In this document: in pieces, positions 37,874 to 45,985 of the stretch
How the letters are laid out: each line of letters starts with the position of its first letter
How positions within the stretch are numbered: the first letter of the stretch is position 1
Assembly: GCA_040219085.1 (NCBI GenBank)
Contig: JAVJTC010000008.1
Span: forward strand, 1-64,000
Direction: 5' to 3'
Length of the DNA: 64,000 nucleotides
Source of the DNA: Acidimicrobiales bacterium
GTDB taxonomy: Bacteria > Actinomycetota > Acidimicrobiia > Acidimicrobiales > JAVJTC01
Notes under the pieces: generated by a model
Database searches by the model: none
Told to the model about the DNA's origin: nothing
What the model saw: only the letters and a program-made list of their open reading frames with translations
Translations under genes and position numbers: made by a program

Positions 37874-39247
37874 ATGGAGACGACATGTGATCTCGTGGTG
37901 TCCGGTGCCGACGTCGTCGTCACGATGGACGCGCAACGCCGGGAGATCCCGGGTGGATGGGTTGCCGTGACCGACGGGTTCGTGACGGCGGTGGGAGGTT
38001 CCGGGACCGAACCGGACGCAGCGACGGTCATCGACGCGTCGGGCCGGGTCGTGACGCCGGGTCTGGTCAACACCCACCACCACATCTACCAGAACCTCAC
38101 GCGGTCGTTCGGCCCCGCTCTGGACGGAAACCTCTTCCACTGGTTGCGGACGCTGTACCCGGTGTGGAGCCGCCTCGACGAGGAGGCGGCCCACGTCTCC
38201 GCGTGGATCGGGCTGTGCGAACTGGCCCTCGGGGGCTGCACGACCACCACCGACCACCTCTACGTCCATCCCCGTGGCGGAGGCGACCTGATCTCCGCGG
38301 AGATCGCCGCGGCCCTCGAGGTGGGCCTGCGTTTCCACCCGACCCGGGGGTCGATGAGCCTCTCGGAGAAGGACGGCGGGCTGCCGCCGGACTCGGTGGT
38401 GCAGGACGACGACGAGATCCTCGCGGACTCCGAGCGTCTGGTCGCTTTGCACCACGACCCCTCACCGGGGGCGATGGTGCGCATCGCTCTCGCTCCGTGC
38501 TCCCCGTTCTCCGTCACGCCCGACCTGATGCGCCGCACCGCCGAGTTGGCCGAGCGACTCGACGTGCGTCTGCACACCCACATCGCCGAGGACGCCGACG
38601 AGGACACGTACTGTCTCGAGACGTTCGGTCGTCGACCAATCGAGCACTTCGAGGAGGTCGGCTGGGGCTCGGACCGTTCGTGGGTGGCCCACTGTGTCTT
38701 CCCGAACGAGGAGGAGATCGGTCGCCTCGCTGCCTGGGGGACCGGGGTGGCGCACTGCCCCTCGTCCAATCAGCTCATCGGTGCGGGTCTCGCGCCTGTG
38801 CGTGAGATGCGCGACGCGGGTGTGCCGGTCGGCATCGGTTGCGACGGCTCGGCGTCGACCGACTGCGCGTCCCTGTGGCTCGAGGCGCGCGGGGCGTTGC
38901 TGCTGGCCCGCCTCAGGGGCGGCCCGGAGGCGATGGGCGCCCGCGAGGTCCTCGAGATGGCGACCCTCGGCGGGGCCGCGTGCCTCGGTCGTGACGACAT
39001 CGGTTCGCTCGCTCTGGGCAAGGTCGCCGACCTCGTCGTGTGGGACCGCGACCCGATCGCGTTCGCCGGGGCCCTGTCGGATCCCGTCGAGGCGCTGTTG
39101 CGCTGCGGTCCGGTGCGCGCGCAGGAGACGATCGTGCACGGCCGGCGGATCGTGGCCGAGGGCCGGCTGACCGTCGACGGGGTGGAGGAGATGTTGGGGA
39201 CTCACCGGCGGATCGCAGGCGAGTGGCTGGAAGCCGCGACTCCGTGA
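37874..39247 (+). CDS. 8-oxoguanine deaminase-type amidohydrolase
   Basis: 457 residues. Sequence closely follows the 8-oxoguanine deaminase group: GLVNTHHHIYQNLTRSFG, GCTTTTDHLYVHPRGG, FHPTRGSMSLSEKDGGLPPDSVVQDDDEIL, LAPCSPFSVTPDLMRRTAELAERLDVRLHTHIAED, VAHCVFPNEEEIG and GIGCDGSASTDCASLW. These enzymes convert 8-oxoguanine to urate and can act on related purines. The stop overlaps the ndmC-like start by 4 bases (GTGA), so deamination and oxygenation are expressed together. The natural substrate here could instead be another modified guanine. Confidence 0.88.
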   Translation: METTCDLVVSGADVVVTMDAQRREIPGGWVAVTDGFVTAVGGSGTEPDAATVIDASGRVVTPGLVNTHHHIYQNLTRSFGPALDGNLFHWLRTLYPVWSRLDEEAAHVSAWIGLCELALGGCTTTTDHLYVHPRGGGDLISAEIAAALEVGLRFHPTRGSMSLSEKDGGLPPDSVVQDDDEILADSERLVALHHDPSPGAMVRIALAPCSPFSVTPDLMRRTAELAERLDVRLHTHIAEDADEDTYCLETFGRRPIEHFEEVGWGSDRSWVAHCVFPNEEEIGRLAAWGTGVAHCPSSNQLIGAGLAPVREMRDAGVPVGIGCDGSASTDCASLWLEARGALLLARLRGGPEAMGAREVLEMATLGGAACLGRDDIGSLALGKVADLVVWDRDPIAFAGALSDPVEALLRCGPVRAQETIVHGRRIVAEGRLTVDGVEEMLGTHRRIAGEWLEAATP

Positions 39248-40113
39248 CCGCAGCGGCCAGCGACGTCTGCGCCGATCCGGCGATGGTGGACCAGTGGTAC
39301 GCGATCGCCGCGCTCGAGGAGGTGCCGGCCGACACGCCGGCGGCGACGGTCCTCCTCGGTGTCGATGTCGGCTTCGGCGTCGACGGCAGCGGCGGGCCGG
39401 TCGCCTGGCGCGCGGCAGGTTCGAGGGGCGCCGAGCCGCTCCCTGTCCGTGAAGACTTCGGCTACCTGTGGACGAGCGTCGGTGATCCGCCAGAGCTGTT
39501 CGCGGTGCCGGAAGTCGACGAGGCCGACCGGCGGACGTTGAACGCGGCGACGATCGGCATCGCGACGTCGACGGGTCGGGCGATCGAGAACTTCCTCGAC
39601 ATGGCCCACTTCCCGTACGTCCACACCGGCGTGCTGGGCGCGGAACCGTACACGGAGGTCGCGGAGTACTCGATCGAGATGCGCGACGGCGAGATCTGGG
39701 CGACCGGTTGCCGCTTCTACCAGCCGCTCGCGGCGGCGGCCTCCACTGACGGCACGGTCGTCGACTACGTGTACCGGGTGCCGCACCCGGCGTGCGCCAT
39801 GCTCTACAAGTCGGCGCCCACCGACGACGGCCGCATGGACGCGATCGGCATCTTCGTGCAACCCGTGGGTGAGGAGTTCGTGCGCGCACACCTGTTTCTG
39901 AGCCTCGTCGACGACGTCTCCGCCGACGCGGGGATCCGCCGGTTCCAGCAGACGATCTTCGGTCAGGACAAGCCGATCCTCGAGAACCAGTACCCGAAGC
40001 GGCTGCCACTGGACCCGAGGGCCGAGACGCCGATCCGGGCGGACCGTTCGGCGATCGCGTACCGCCGCTGGCTGTCGGACCTCGGCGTCACATACGGGGT
40101 GATTCCCGCGTGA
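39244..40113 (+). CDS. NdmC-like oxygenase catalytic subunit lacking its Rieske domain
   Basis: 289 residues from GTG. The C-terminal two thirds match Rieske oxygenase catalytic domains of the Ndm group: mononuclear iron site D119, H122, H127 in ENFLDMAHFPYVHTG, then RFQQTIFGQDKPILENQYPKRLP and AYRRWLSDLGVTYGVIPA. The N-terminal part, where a Rieske cluster should be, has none of the CxH/CxxH ligands and is shortened. NdmC of caffeine-degrading pseudomonads has this same loss, and its electrons come from the Rieske domain attached to NdmD. Here the next gene carries exactly that domain. Stop overlaps the next start by 4 bases. Confidence 0.85.
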   Translation: MTAAASDVCADPAMVDQWYAIAALEEVPADTPAATVLLGVDVGFGVDGSGGPVAWRAAGSRGAEPLPVREDFGYLWTSVGDPPELFAVPEVDEADRRTLNAATIGIATSTGRAIENFLDMAHFPYVHTGVLGAEPYTEVAEYSIEMRDGEIWATGCRFYQPLAAAASTDGTVVDYVYRVPHPACAMLYKSAPTDDGRMDAIGIFVQPVGEEFVRAHLFLSLVDDVSADAGIRRFQQTIFGQDKPILENQYPKRLPLDPRAETPIRADRSAIAYRRWLSDLGVTYGVIPA

Positions 40114-41879
40114 GCGCCGTGCTCACCGAACTGCGGGCGGCGTGGCATCCGGTGGCGGCAGGCACGGACCTGCCACCGCGGCACGCCTTCCAGGGTGAGC
40201 TCCTCGGCCGAGAGCTCGTCGCGTGGCGTGCCGACGACGGCTTCGTCAACGTGTGGGAGAACCGCTGCCTGCACCGTGGCGTGCGCTTGTCCATCGGGAC
40301 CAACGACGGCACCGAGCTGGTCTGTCGTTACCACGGGTGGCGCTACGCCAGTCGCAGCGCAGGGTGCACCTACATCCCGGCCCATCCTGCCGACGCGCCG
40401 GCGCGGACCATCTGCAACCGGACGTTCCCGGCCGTCGAGCGTTACGGGCTCGTGTGGACCGGTGAGGATCCGGTCGGCGAGGTACCCGATGTCGCGGTTC
40501 TGGAGGGCGGTCATACCGACCTGCGTCACCTGCCCTTCGACGCTCCCGCTGACCTGGTCATGGCTGAGCTCGGGTCGCTGCGTTTCGCTCCGGTCGGGTC
40601 TCCGTCAGGGGAGCCGGTGGGGGTCGACGTCGTGGAGATCGGCCCGCTGACCGTCGCGTTGACCGCGTCGGACGGGTCGGCCGAGTCCAGCGTCGTGGTC
40701 TTCGTGCAACCCGTGGACGCGGCGCACTGCGTGGTCAGGCCGGTGCTGGCCGGCGTGGTCGACGCCGCCGATCTGAGGGCCGTCCGGCGCCACCACGCCA
40801 CAGCCCTGGAGACGCTGCGGACCAGCGTCGAGGAGATCGCCCGGACGCTGCCTGGCCCCGAGCCCTACGAGGTCCTGCTCGAACGGGCGCCGGTGCACGT
40901 GGCCGATCCGGCACCGCCGGTTGCGGGCCGCACCGCGCCGCTGCGGGTGCGGGTCGCGCGCAAGTGGCGGACTTCGGCCGAGGTGATGGCGTTCGACCTC
41001 GAGTCGATCGGCGATCCTCTGCCCACGCATCAGCCGGGGGCGCACATCGACGTCCACCTACCCAACGGCCTGGTGCGGCAGTACTCGCTCACCAACGGCC
41101 CGGGCGACACGGCGAGCTATGTGATCGGCGTGAAGCGCGAGCCTGAGTCCCGCGGTGGGTCTGTCGCGTTGCACGACACCGTGCGTGAGGGCGACGTCCT
41201 CGCCATCTCCGAACCGCGCAACAACTTCGTGTTGCGGCGAGACTCGCCGCGGACGGTGCTCATCGCCGGTGGGATCGGGCTGACGCCGCTGCTCGCGATG
41301 GCGCGGGCGCTGCATCGCATGGGGGCGGGTTTCGAACTCCACATTTTCGCTCGGAGCGACGAGCACCTCCCGTTCGCCGATGTGCTCGAAACGCTCGGGT
41401 CGTCGGTGCACACCCATCTCGGACTCGACCCGGCGGCGACGGGCGTGACCCTCGGTGAGTTGCTCGCGGAACCCGCGTCGACCGATCAGGTCTACGTGTG
41501 CGGCCCGGGGCCGATGCTCGACGCCGCCCGGTCACTCGCGGCCGCCGCCGGTTGGGCCGACGAGGCGGTTCACTTCGAGTACTTCGCCAACACGACCGAG
41601 ATCGACGTCTCGTCCACCTTCGAGGTGAGCCTGGCGCGTTCGGCGCTCACGGTGACAGTGCCGGCGGGATCCACGATCCTGGAGGTCATGCGCGAGAACG
41701 GCGTGGCGGTGCCGTCGTCGTGCGAGCAGGGAGCGTGCGGGACGTGTTCGGTCGCTGTCATCGAGGGTCAGCCGGACCACCAGGACGTCTACCTGAGCGA
41801 GAGCGAGCGTGCCCGGGGCGACCGGATGATGGTCTGCGTGTCGCGGGCACGGGGCGACCGGCTGGTGCTCGATGTGTAG
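40110..41879 (+). CDS. NdmD-like reductase: Rieske domain fused to FMN/NAD reductase and ferredoxin
   Basis: 589 residues. Order: Rieske domain (about 1-115; ligands C53, H55, C72, H75 in CLHRG and CRYHG), a linker without clear family (115-270), a flavin domain with RQYSLTNGP, a nicotinamide domain with IAGGIGLTPLLAMA and CGPGPMLD, and a C-terminal plant-type [2Fe-2S] ferredoxin with CEQGACGTC plus a later Cys. The opening ATDLPPRHAF...WENRCLHRG...RYHGWRY follows NdmD of caffeine-degrading Pseudomonas. It would pass electrons from NADH to the NdmC-like subunit and possibly to the Rieske oxygenase at 29694. Confidence 0.9.
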   Translation: MSAVLTELRAAWHPVAAGTDLPPRHAFQGELLGRELVAWRADDGFVNVWENRCLHRGVRLSIGTNDGTELVCRYHGWRYASRSAGCTYIPAHPADAPARTICNRTFPAVERYGLVWTGEDPVGEVPDVAVLEGGHTDLRHLPFDAPADLVMAELGSLRFAPVGSPSGEPVGVDVVEIGPLTVALTASDGSAESSVVVFVQPVDAAHCVVRPVLAGVVDAADLRAVRRHHATALETLRTSVEEIARTLPGPEPYEVLLERAPVHVADPAPPVAGRTAPLRVRVARKWRTSAEVMAFDLESIGDPLPTHQPGAHIDVHLPNGLVRQYSLTNGPGDTASYVIGVKREPESRGGSVALHDTVREGDVLAISEPRNNFVLRRDSPRTVLIAGGIGLTPLLAMARALHRMGAGFELHIFARSDEHLPFADVLETLGSSVHTHLGLDPAATGVTLGELLAEPASTDQVYVCGPGPMLDAARSLAAAAGWADEAVHFEYFANTTEIDVSSTFEVSLARSALTVTVPAGSTILEVMRENGVAVPSSCEQGACGTCSVAVIEGQPDHQDVYLSESERARGDRMMVCVSRARGDRLVLDV

Positions 41880-41903
41880 CGGCTCGATGAATAGGGGCGC
41901 GTC

Positions 41904-42572
41904 GTGATCCGCCTCTACGACTGGGAGCTCTCGGTCAACTGCTACAAGCAGCGGCTGATGATGGGCATCCTCGGTGTCGACTACGAATCGGTCCCCGTGG
42001 ACTTCTATCCGGGGCGCGAGCACAAGTCCCCGGAGTTCGCTGAGATCAACCCGCTCGGTCACATCCCCGTCCTCGTGGACGGCGACTACAGCCTGCGCGA
42101 CGCCCACGCCATCCTCGTGTACCTCGCGGCCAAGTACGACCCGTCACGTCGGTGGTACCCGGTGGACGAACCGGAACTGCTCGGGGAGACGGCGCAGTGG
42201 ATGCTGTTCGCAGAGGCGACCACCAATACGGCCTCGGCGGCGCGTCTGCACGTGAACCTCGGCTACGACTTCGACATCGAGGAGTGTCGGGCGGGGGCGC
42301 ACCGCCTGTTCCGGGTGCTCGATGAGCACCTGTGGTTCCGCGAGCGCGACGGCCTCGGCTGGGTGGCCGGGGCCGAGCATCCGACCATCGCGGACATCGC
42401 CATCTTCCCGGACGTGATGTTGTCCGAGGAGGGTGGCATCTCCCGGCTCGACTATCCCGCCCTGCGGCGTTGGACGGACCGGGTGCGGCGGATCCCCGGG
42501 TTCGTCGTGATGCCGGGCATCTTTCCCGTAGGCGACGGCCCCGAGAGAGCGGATCCGCTATCTATAGCATAG
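41904..42572 (+). CDS. Glutathione S-transferase-like protein, NdmE-like
   Basis: 222 residues from GTG with GGGG 6-9 bases upstream. Thioredoxin-like N-terminal half (RLYDWELSVNCYKQRLMMGILGVDYESV, LGHIPVLVDGDYSLRDAHAILVYLAAKY) and a helical C-terminal half. Actinobacteria rarely make glutathione, and NdmE is a GST-fold protein needed for NdmC/NdmD complex formation, not for conjugation. Placed directly after the ndmD-like gene, so a structural role in that complex is the best reading. Its stop codon lies inside the operator of the next gene. Confidence 0.8.
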   Translation: MIRLYDWELSVNCYKQRLMMGILGVDYESVPVDFYPGREHKSPEFAEINPLGHIPVLVDGDYSLRDAHAILVYLAAKYDPSRRWYPVDEPELLGETAQWMLFAEATTNTASAARLHVNLGYDFDIEECRAGAHRLFRVLDEHLWFRERDGLGWVAGAEHPTIADIAIFPDVMLSEEGGISRLDYPALRRWTDRVRRIPGFVVMPGIFPVGDGPERADPLSIA

Positions 42573-42587
42573 CGAAACCACTATAAT
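42556..42587 (+). promoter_or_regulatory. Palindromic operator and -10 element of the XRE/NTase pair
   Basis: Inverted repeat CGCTAT-N7-ATAGCG at 42556-42574, followed by a consensus TATAAT at 42582-42587 and then 6 bases to the ATG at 42594. Transcription would start at or near the ATG, giving a leaderless mRNA. The palindrome lies over the -35 region, as expected for autorepression by the XRE protein. No -35 hexamer close to TTGACA is seen. Confidence 0.72.
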
Positions 42588-42593
42588 CGGTGT

Positions 42594-42926
42594 ATGGCGA
42601 CAGTCATCCCTGTGAGGACAGCAGACCTCGGAGATCTCATCCGTCGGTCTCGGCGAGATGCCGGGCTGACTCAGAGCGAGCTCGCCTCACGGCTGGGGAC
42701 GACCCAGTCAGCGGTGTCGAGGTGGGAGCGGGGGCTCGACGAGCCGCGGCTGTCGACTCTGGGACGGATCGTCGCGGCATGCGGGAGGCGCCTCGGCGTG
42801 GTGGTAGAGGCCGACGATGTCGACCGGGCCCAGATTCGCCAACAGCTCGCGATGACCCCTGAACAGCGACTCGCCTCGGTGGTCAACGTCAGTCGGACCG
42901 TGAGCGGGGCCCGCCGGGTCGCCTGA
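42594..42926 (+). CDS. XRE-family HTH antitoxin-like protein
   Basis: 110 residues. Helix-turn-helix at about residues 13-66 (LIRRSRRDAGLTQSELASRLGTTQSAVSRWERGLDEPRLSTLGRIVAACG). C-terminal part RQQLAMTPEQRLASVVNVSR resembles the tail found on antitoxins that pair with nucleotidyltransferase toxins. TATAAT six bases upstream and a palindrome suggest autoregulation. The next gene overlaps by one base (TGATG). Confidence 0.85.
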   Translation: MATVIPVRTADLGDLIRRSRRDAGLTQSELASRLGTTQSAVSRWERGLDEPRLSTLGRIVAACGRRLGVVVEADDVDRAQIRQQLAMTPEQRLASVVNVSRTVSGARRVA

Positions 42927-43444
42927 TGCCTGCGCCACTCGACCCCGAGTGCCTCTTCGCCGTGCTTGCTGACCACAGCGTGGACTATGTCCTCATCGGC
43001 GGCCTCGCCGGGGTGCTGCACGGTTCGACCGTGATGACGAACGACGCCGATGTCGTCCCGTCCCGAGATCCCGAGAATCTTCGGCGTCTCAGCGCCGCCC
43101 TCGTCGACCTGGGTGCCTGCCTGCGTACGGATGACTCCCCGGACGGCTTCACCTTCGACCCGCACCCGGCCCTGCTCGCGTCGATGGCGATGCTGAACAT
43201 GACCACTCGCTGCGGCGACCTGGACCTGACGTTCGAACCCGCCGGACTCGAGGGCTTCGCGAAGATCGACGCCGCGGCCGTGACGTTCGAGGTCTTCGGT
43301 CGCCGCATCCGGGTGGCATCCCTGGCCGACATCATCCGTTCCAAGGAGGCCGCTGACCGGCCGAGAGATCACGTGGCGCTTCCAGTCCTGCGAGCCCTGC
43401 AGGAGGAGATCCTGCGGAGCGGATCAGAGGCCGAGGATGGTTGA
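42926..43444 (+). CDS. Nucleotidyltransferase-fold protein, toxin-like partner
   Basis: 172 residues. Nucleotidyltransferase motif IGGLAGVLHGSTVMTNDADVV holds the GG...DxD pattern (about residues 21-41), and a third acidic position is seen in DLDLTF. ADIIRSKEAADRPRDHVALPVL is typical of AbiEii/DUF-type NTases. Such proteins adenylylate or otherwise modify targets such as tRNA when unchecked by their antitoxin. The start overlaps the XRE gene and its end overlaps the next gene by 8 bases. Confidence 0.8.
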   Translation: MPAPLDPECLFAVLADHSVDYVLIGGLAGVLHGSTVMTNDADVVPSRDPENLRRLSAALVDLGACLRTDDSPDGFTFDPHPALLASMAMLNMTTRCGDLDLTFEPAGLEGFAKIDAAAVTFEVFGRRIRVASLADIIRSKEAADRPRDHVALPVLRALQEEILRSGSEAEDG

Positions 43445-44309
43445 TCGCAGAGGTCCCGCTGGCGTAGCGCCCATATTCAGCGGCTGGCAGGTGCGGTGCG
43501 ATATCGGCTTCGCCGTCGCGGAGCCGGCCACATTCGTGCTCGCCATCGCCCCCGCTGCTGACGCGGGCGTCCGCCGTTTGGAGGAACTGAACGTCACGGT
43601 CGACGGGCGGCCCCTCGAGGTGGATCGGATCGAGGCGGATCACGGCACGCTGCTCGAGATCGTGAGGTCGCCGCCGGGTGCTCTCGAGGTTGCCTACCGC
43701 GCCGAGATCACGGTGGCGGCCGAGTCGACCCCGGCGCCCGCAGCTGATCTCGACAGGATCGTGTATGCCCGTCCGAGTCGGTACTGCGCGTCGGATCGCA
43801 CCGATGGCTTCACGGTTTCCGACTTCGGGGCTCCGCCGCATTCCTGGCACACCGTCCGAGCGGTGCGGGACTGGGTGGCGCAGCGTCTCGACTATGAGAT
43901 CGGGGCGGGTGGCCCGACGGAGACGGCGACGGACGCGCTGGAAGCCGGGGCGGGTGTGTGCCGCGACTTCGCCCATCTGATGATCACCGTTCTGCGGGCT
44001 CTGGACATCCCGGCCCGGCTCGTCGCCGTGTACGCCCCCGGCCTCGAGCCGATGGACTTCCACGCCGTGGTGGAGGCCCACATCGACGGCGACTGGGTCG
44101 TGGTGGACGCCACCGGGATGGCGCCCCGTCAGTCGCTGGTGCGGATAGCGACGGGCCGCGACGCCGCCGACACGGCTTTCGTCACGGCCATCGGTGGTGA
44201 GCCGCAGCTCGTGCGGTGCGAGGTGGGAGCGATCGTCGACGGCGAGCTGCCGCATGATCTGCACGACGGCCCGACCCGGTTGTTCTCGATGGGCGTTCAT
44301 CGGAGCTGA
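43437..44309 (+). CDS. Transglutaminase-like cysteine protease-fold protein
   Basis: 290 residues. An N-terminal beta domain (about 1-110) is followed by the transglutaminase core. The triad is visible as Cys near residue 175 (AGVCRDFAHL), His near 208 (MDFHAVVEA) and Asp near 223 (VVDATG). Standalone proteins of this sort act as proteases or amidases. The start overlaps the NTase gene by 8 bases. It ends 54 bases before the tRNA gene. The biological role is unknown. Confidence 0.82.
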   Translation: MVDRRGPAGVAPIFSGWQVRCDIGFAVAEPATFVLAIAPAADAGVRRLEELNVTVDGRPLEVDRIEADHGTLLEIVRSPPGALEVAYRAEITVAAESTPAPAADLDRIVYARPSRYCASDRTDGFTVSDFGAPPHSWHTVRAVRDWVAQRLDYEIGAGGPTETATDALEAGAGVCRDFAHLMITVLRALDIPARLVAVYAPGLEPMDFHAVVEAHIDGDWVVVDATGMAPRQSLVRIATGRDAADTAFVTAIGGEPQLVRCEVGAIVDGELPHDLHDGPTRLFSMGVHRS

Positions 44310-44362
44310 ACGCGGTTGTCGAAACTGCGGGATGGGCGTACGATCTGAGGTCCACCAATCGA

Positions 44363-44441
<79 letters not shown>

Positions 44442-44446
44442 CGCGA

Positions 44447-44474
44447 GGCCCGGAAACCCTAAGGTTTCCGGGCC
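44447..44474 (+). terminator. Hairpin after the tRNA (copy 1)
   Basis: 12-bp stem GGCCCGGAAACC / GGTTTCCGGGCC with a 4-base loop (CTAA), then TTCGTCGTTCTT. Copies 2 and 3 of the same hairpin are at 62398-62429 and 63207-63238. Confidence 0.8.
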
Positions 44475-44509
44475 TTCGTCGTTCTTGCGATTGCTGCCGC
44501 CGGCGAGCC

Positions 44510-44529
44510 GTGTCAAACCGGTGTCAAAC
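44510..44529 (+). repeat. Paired GTGTCAAAC direct repeat, left end (possible integrase arm site)
   Basis: GTGTCAAAC at 44510-44518 and 44521-44529, period 11 bases. The same pair with the same spacing occurs at the other end, 62210-62229. It lies about 70 bases inside the left attachment site, where tyrosine integrase arm sites are found. It also falls just beyond the stop of the HEPN-like gene. Confidence 0.6.
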
Positions 44530-44533
44530 GCGG

Positions 44534-45943
44534 TCAGCGCAACCGCTCGGCCAACCGCCGCAAGTCGGAGTCCTTCGAGATCTTGTCTGGTCCAGCTGTG
44601 AAGCTCTGGACTCCGTCGACCAGGTCTCGAGCCGCCGGCGTGGTGATCTTGGGGTCGAGCAACGAGAGCAGCTCGAGGAACTTCGACTGGGCCGTCGACC
44701 ACCGGAGCTTGCTCGCAATGGTCGGATCGAAGAGCTGAAGCAGTGCGATCTCCGCCTCTCGAGGTCCGAAGCGAGAGATGATGGCGGCGTAGTGGCTATC
44801 CGCAGCCCAGGCCACCCCGTTGCCGTTCGTGAGGAAGGACTCCACGACGGCTGCAACATACGGCTCGCGAACGGACTCGGGCACAGGTTCGGCGGTCAGA
44901 CCGTCGAGCCGCCGGGCCGGTCCGGGCTCGGTGTGGAAGTTGTTGAAGCCGCGGTGAGCCGACAACAGATCGTCGATGGCGGATGCGATCTCTGCCGCCC
45001 TTACCTGATCCGTCAGGTAAGCAGCGCCTCCTACGACGTCAAGGACCTCTCGCGCTCGGCCGGCTCGCTCGGTGTCGCCATTCGCCACATGCTTTGCGTG
45101 CTTGATGCCGAACGCGTGTCGCTGGTTGTCAGAAACGTGTGGCCAGAGCCGCGGCATGAGGAGCCGCACGGCATCGCGGGCGTGTTCGTCTGCCCCAGGC
45201 TCGACGTAGATGCCGAAGAAGCCAGCAGCCAGATTGTCTGCGGGCTCCGCGGGGAGTTCCGAGAAGAATTCTGCAGTTGCTGCAGCATTGTCCGCGGTGA
45301 TCGAGCCGTTGCGGACGTTGTGTAGAAGACGCTTCGTCTCGGCAACGAGATGTGATTCAGGAAGCGTGATGACTTCCTTGATGCACGTCTCGACCCAACC
45401 CAGCAGTTGGTAGGCGTTGATCTCGTTCTGGTTGGGGTGTGCTGCGCTCGCGTAGTTGCGCATGTAGCGGATCAGATCGAGCTGCTGATAGCCGATGTCC
45501 GAAATAAGGCCGATGTCGCGAGAAGCCTTGATGAGTTCCTGGTCTGAGACCTGGTCGAGGTCGGACTCGTCCTTCAAGCCCTTGCGGCGGTCGGGCGAGG
45601 AGACAGCGATGTCGAAGAAGTAGGCGATGTCGTAGAGGGCGATGCGGCGCCGGAGCTCGCTGATCGTCTCATCCCAGAGGTAATTCAAGGCGGCGTCGAA
45701 CAAACCGGCACCGGTGGCCGCAAGCATCTTGGAGAGGTACATCGATTCTCCGAGCCGTGGACCGTCGAGAAGCGCAATTGCGTCTGGGAAGTTGCGAAAC
45801 ACCCGGTGGCGCTGCTCCATGTCGACCAACACGCCTTCGGTCGGCAGCCCGACCGAGCCAAGTGCTGTGAGAAGCGCACTCTCGAACTCCTCCAGCTTCT
45901 CCAGTTCGGTTGACGTCGTGGCCGCCGGTTCTAGCTCTGTCAT
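44534..45943 (-). CDS. Unknown protein with HEPN-like motif
   Basis: 469 residues, ATG at 45943. Not recognised overall. The segment IRYMRNYASAAHPNQNEINAYQLLGWVETCIKEV contains RNYASAAH, an R-x6-H arrangement like the RNase motif of HEPN toxins and abortive-infection proteins, followed by the helical HPN context usual there. The N-terminal 30 residues form a Glu-rich helix and the rest is helical, without membrane segments. Third gene of the leftward operon after excisionase and integrase (42-base gap). A role in defence or element stability is plausible. Confidence 0.6.
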   Translation of the reverse strand: MTELEPAATTSTELEKLEEFESALLTALGSVGLPTEGVLVDMEQRHRVFRNFPDAIALLDGPRLGESMYLSKMLAATGAGLFDAALNYLWDETISELRRRIALYDIAYFFDIAVSSPDRRKGLKDESDLDQVSDQELIKASRDIGLISDIGYQQLDLIRYMRNYASAAHPNQNEINAYQLLGWVETCIKEVITLPESHLVAETKRLLHNVRNGSITADNAAATAEFFSELPAEPADNLAAGFFGIYVEPGADEHARDAVRLLMPRLWPHVSDNQRHAFGIKHAKHVANGDTERAGRAREVLDVVGGAAYLTDQVRAAEIASAIDDLLSAHRGFNNFHTEPGPARRLDGLTAEPVPESVREPYVAAVVESFLTNGNGVAWAADSHYAAIISRFGPREAEIALLQLFDPTIASKLRWSTAQSKFLELLSLLDPKITTPAARDLVDGVQSFTAGPDKISKDSDLRRLAERLR

Positions 45944-45985
45944 TCCATGATCGTACGGCGGGTCCCCGTCCGAGACGCCATGTGG

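Noticed and set aside
41904-42572. Detoxifying glutathione S-transferase
   Set aside because: Position behind the NdmD-like gene and the rarity of glutathione in actinobacteria make an NdmE-like structural role more likely, though the fold is the same.
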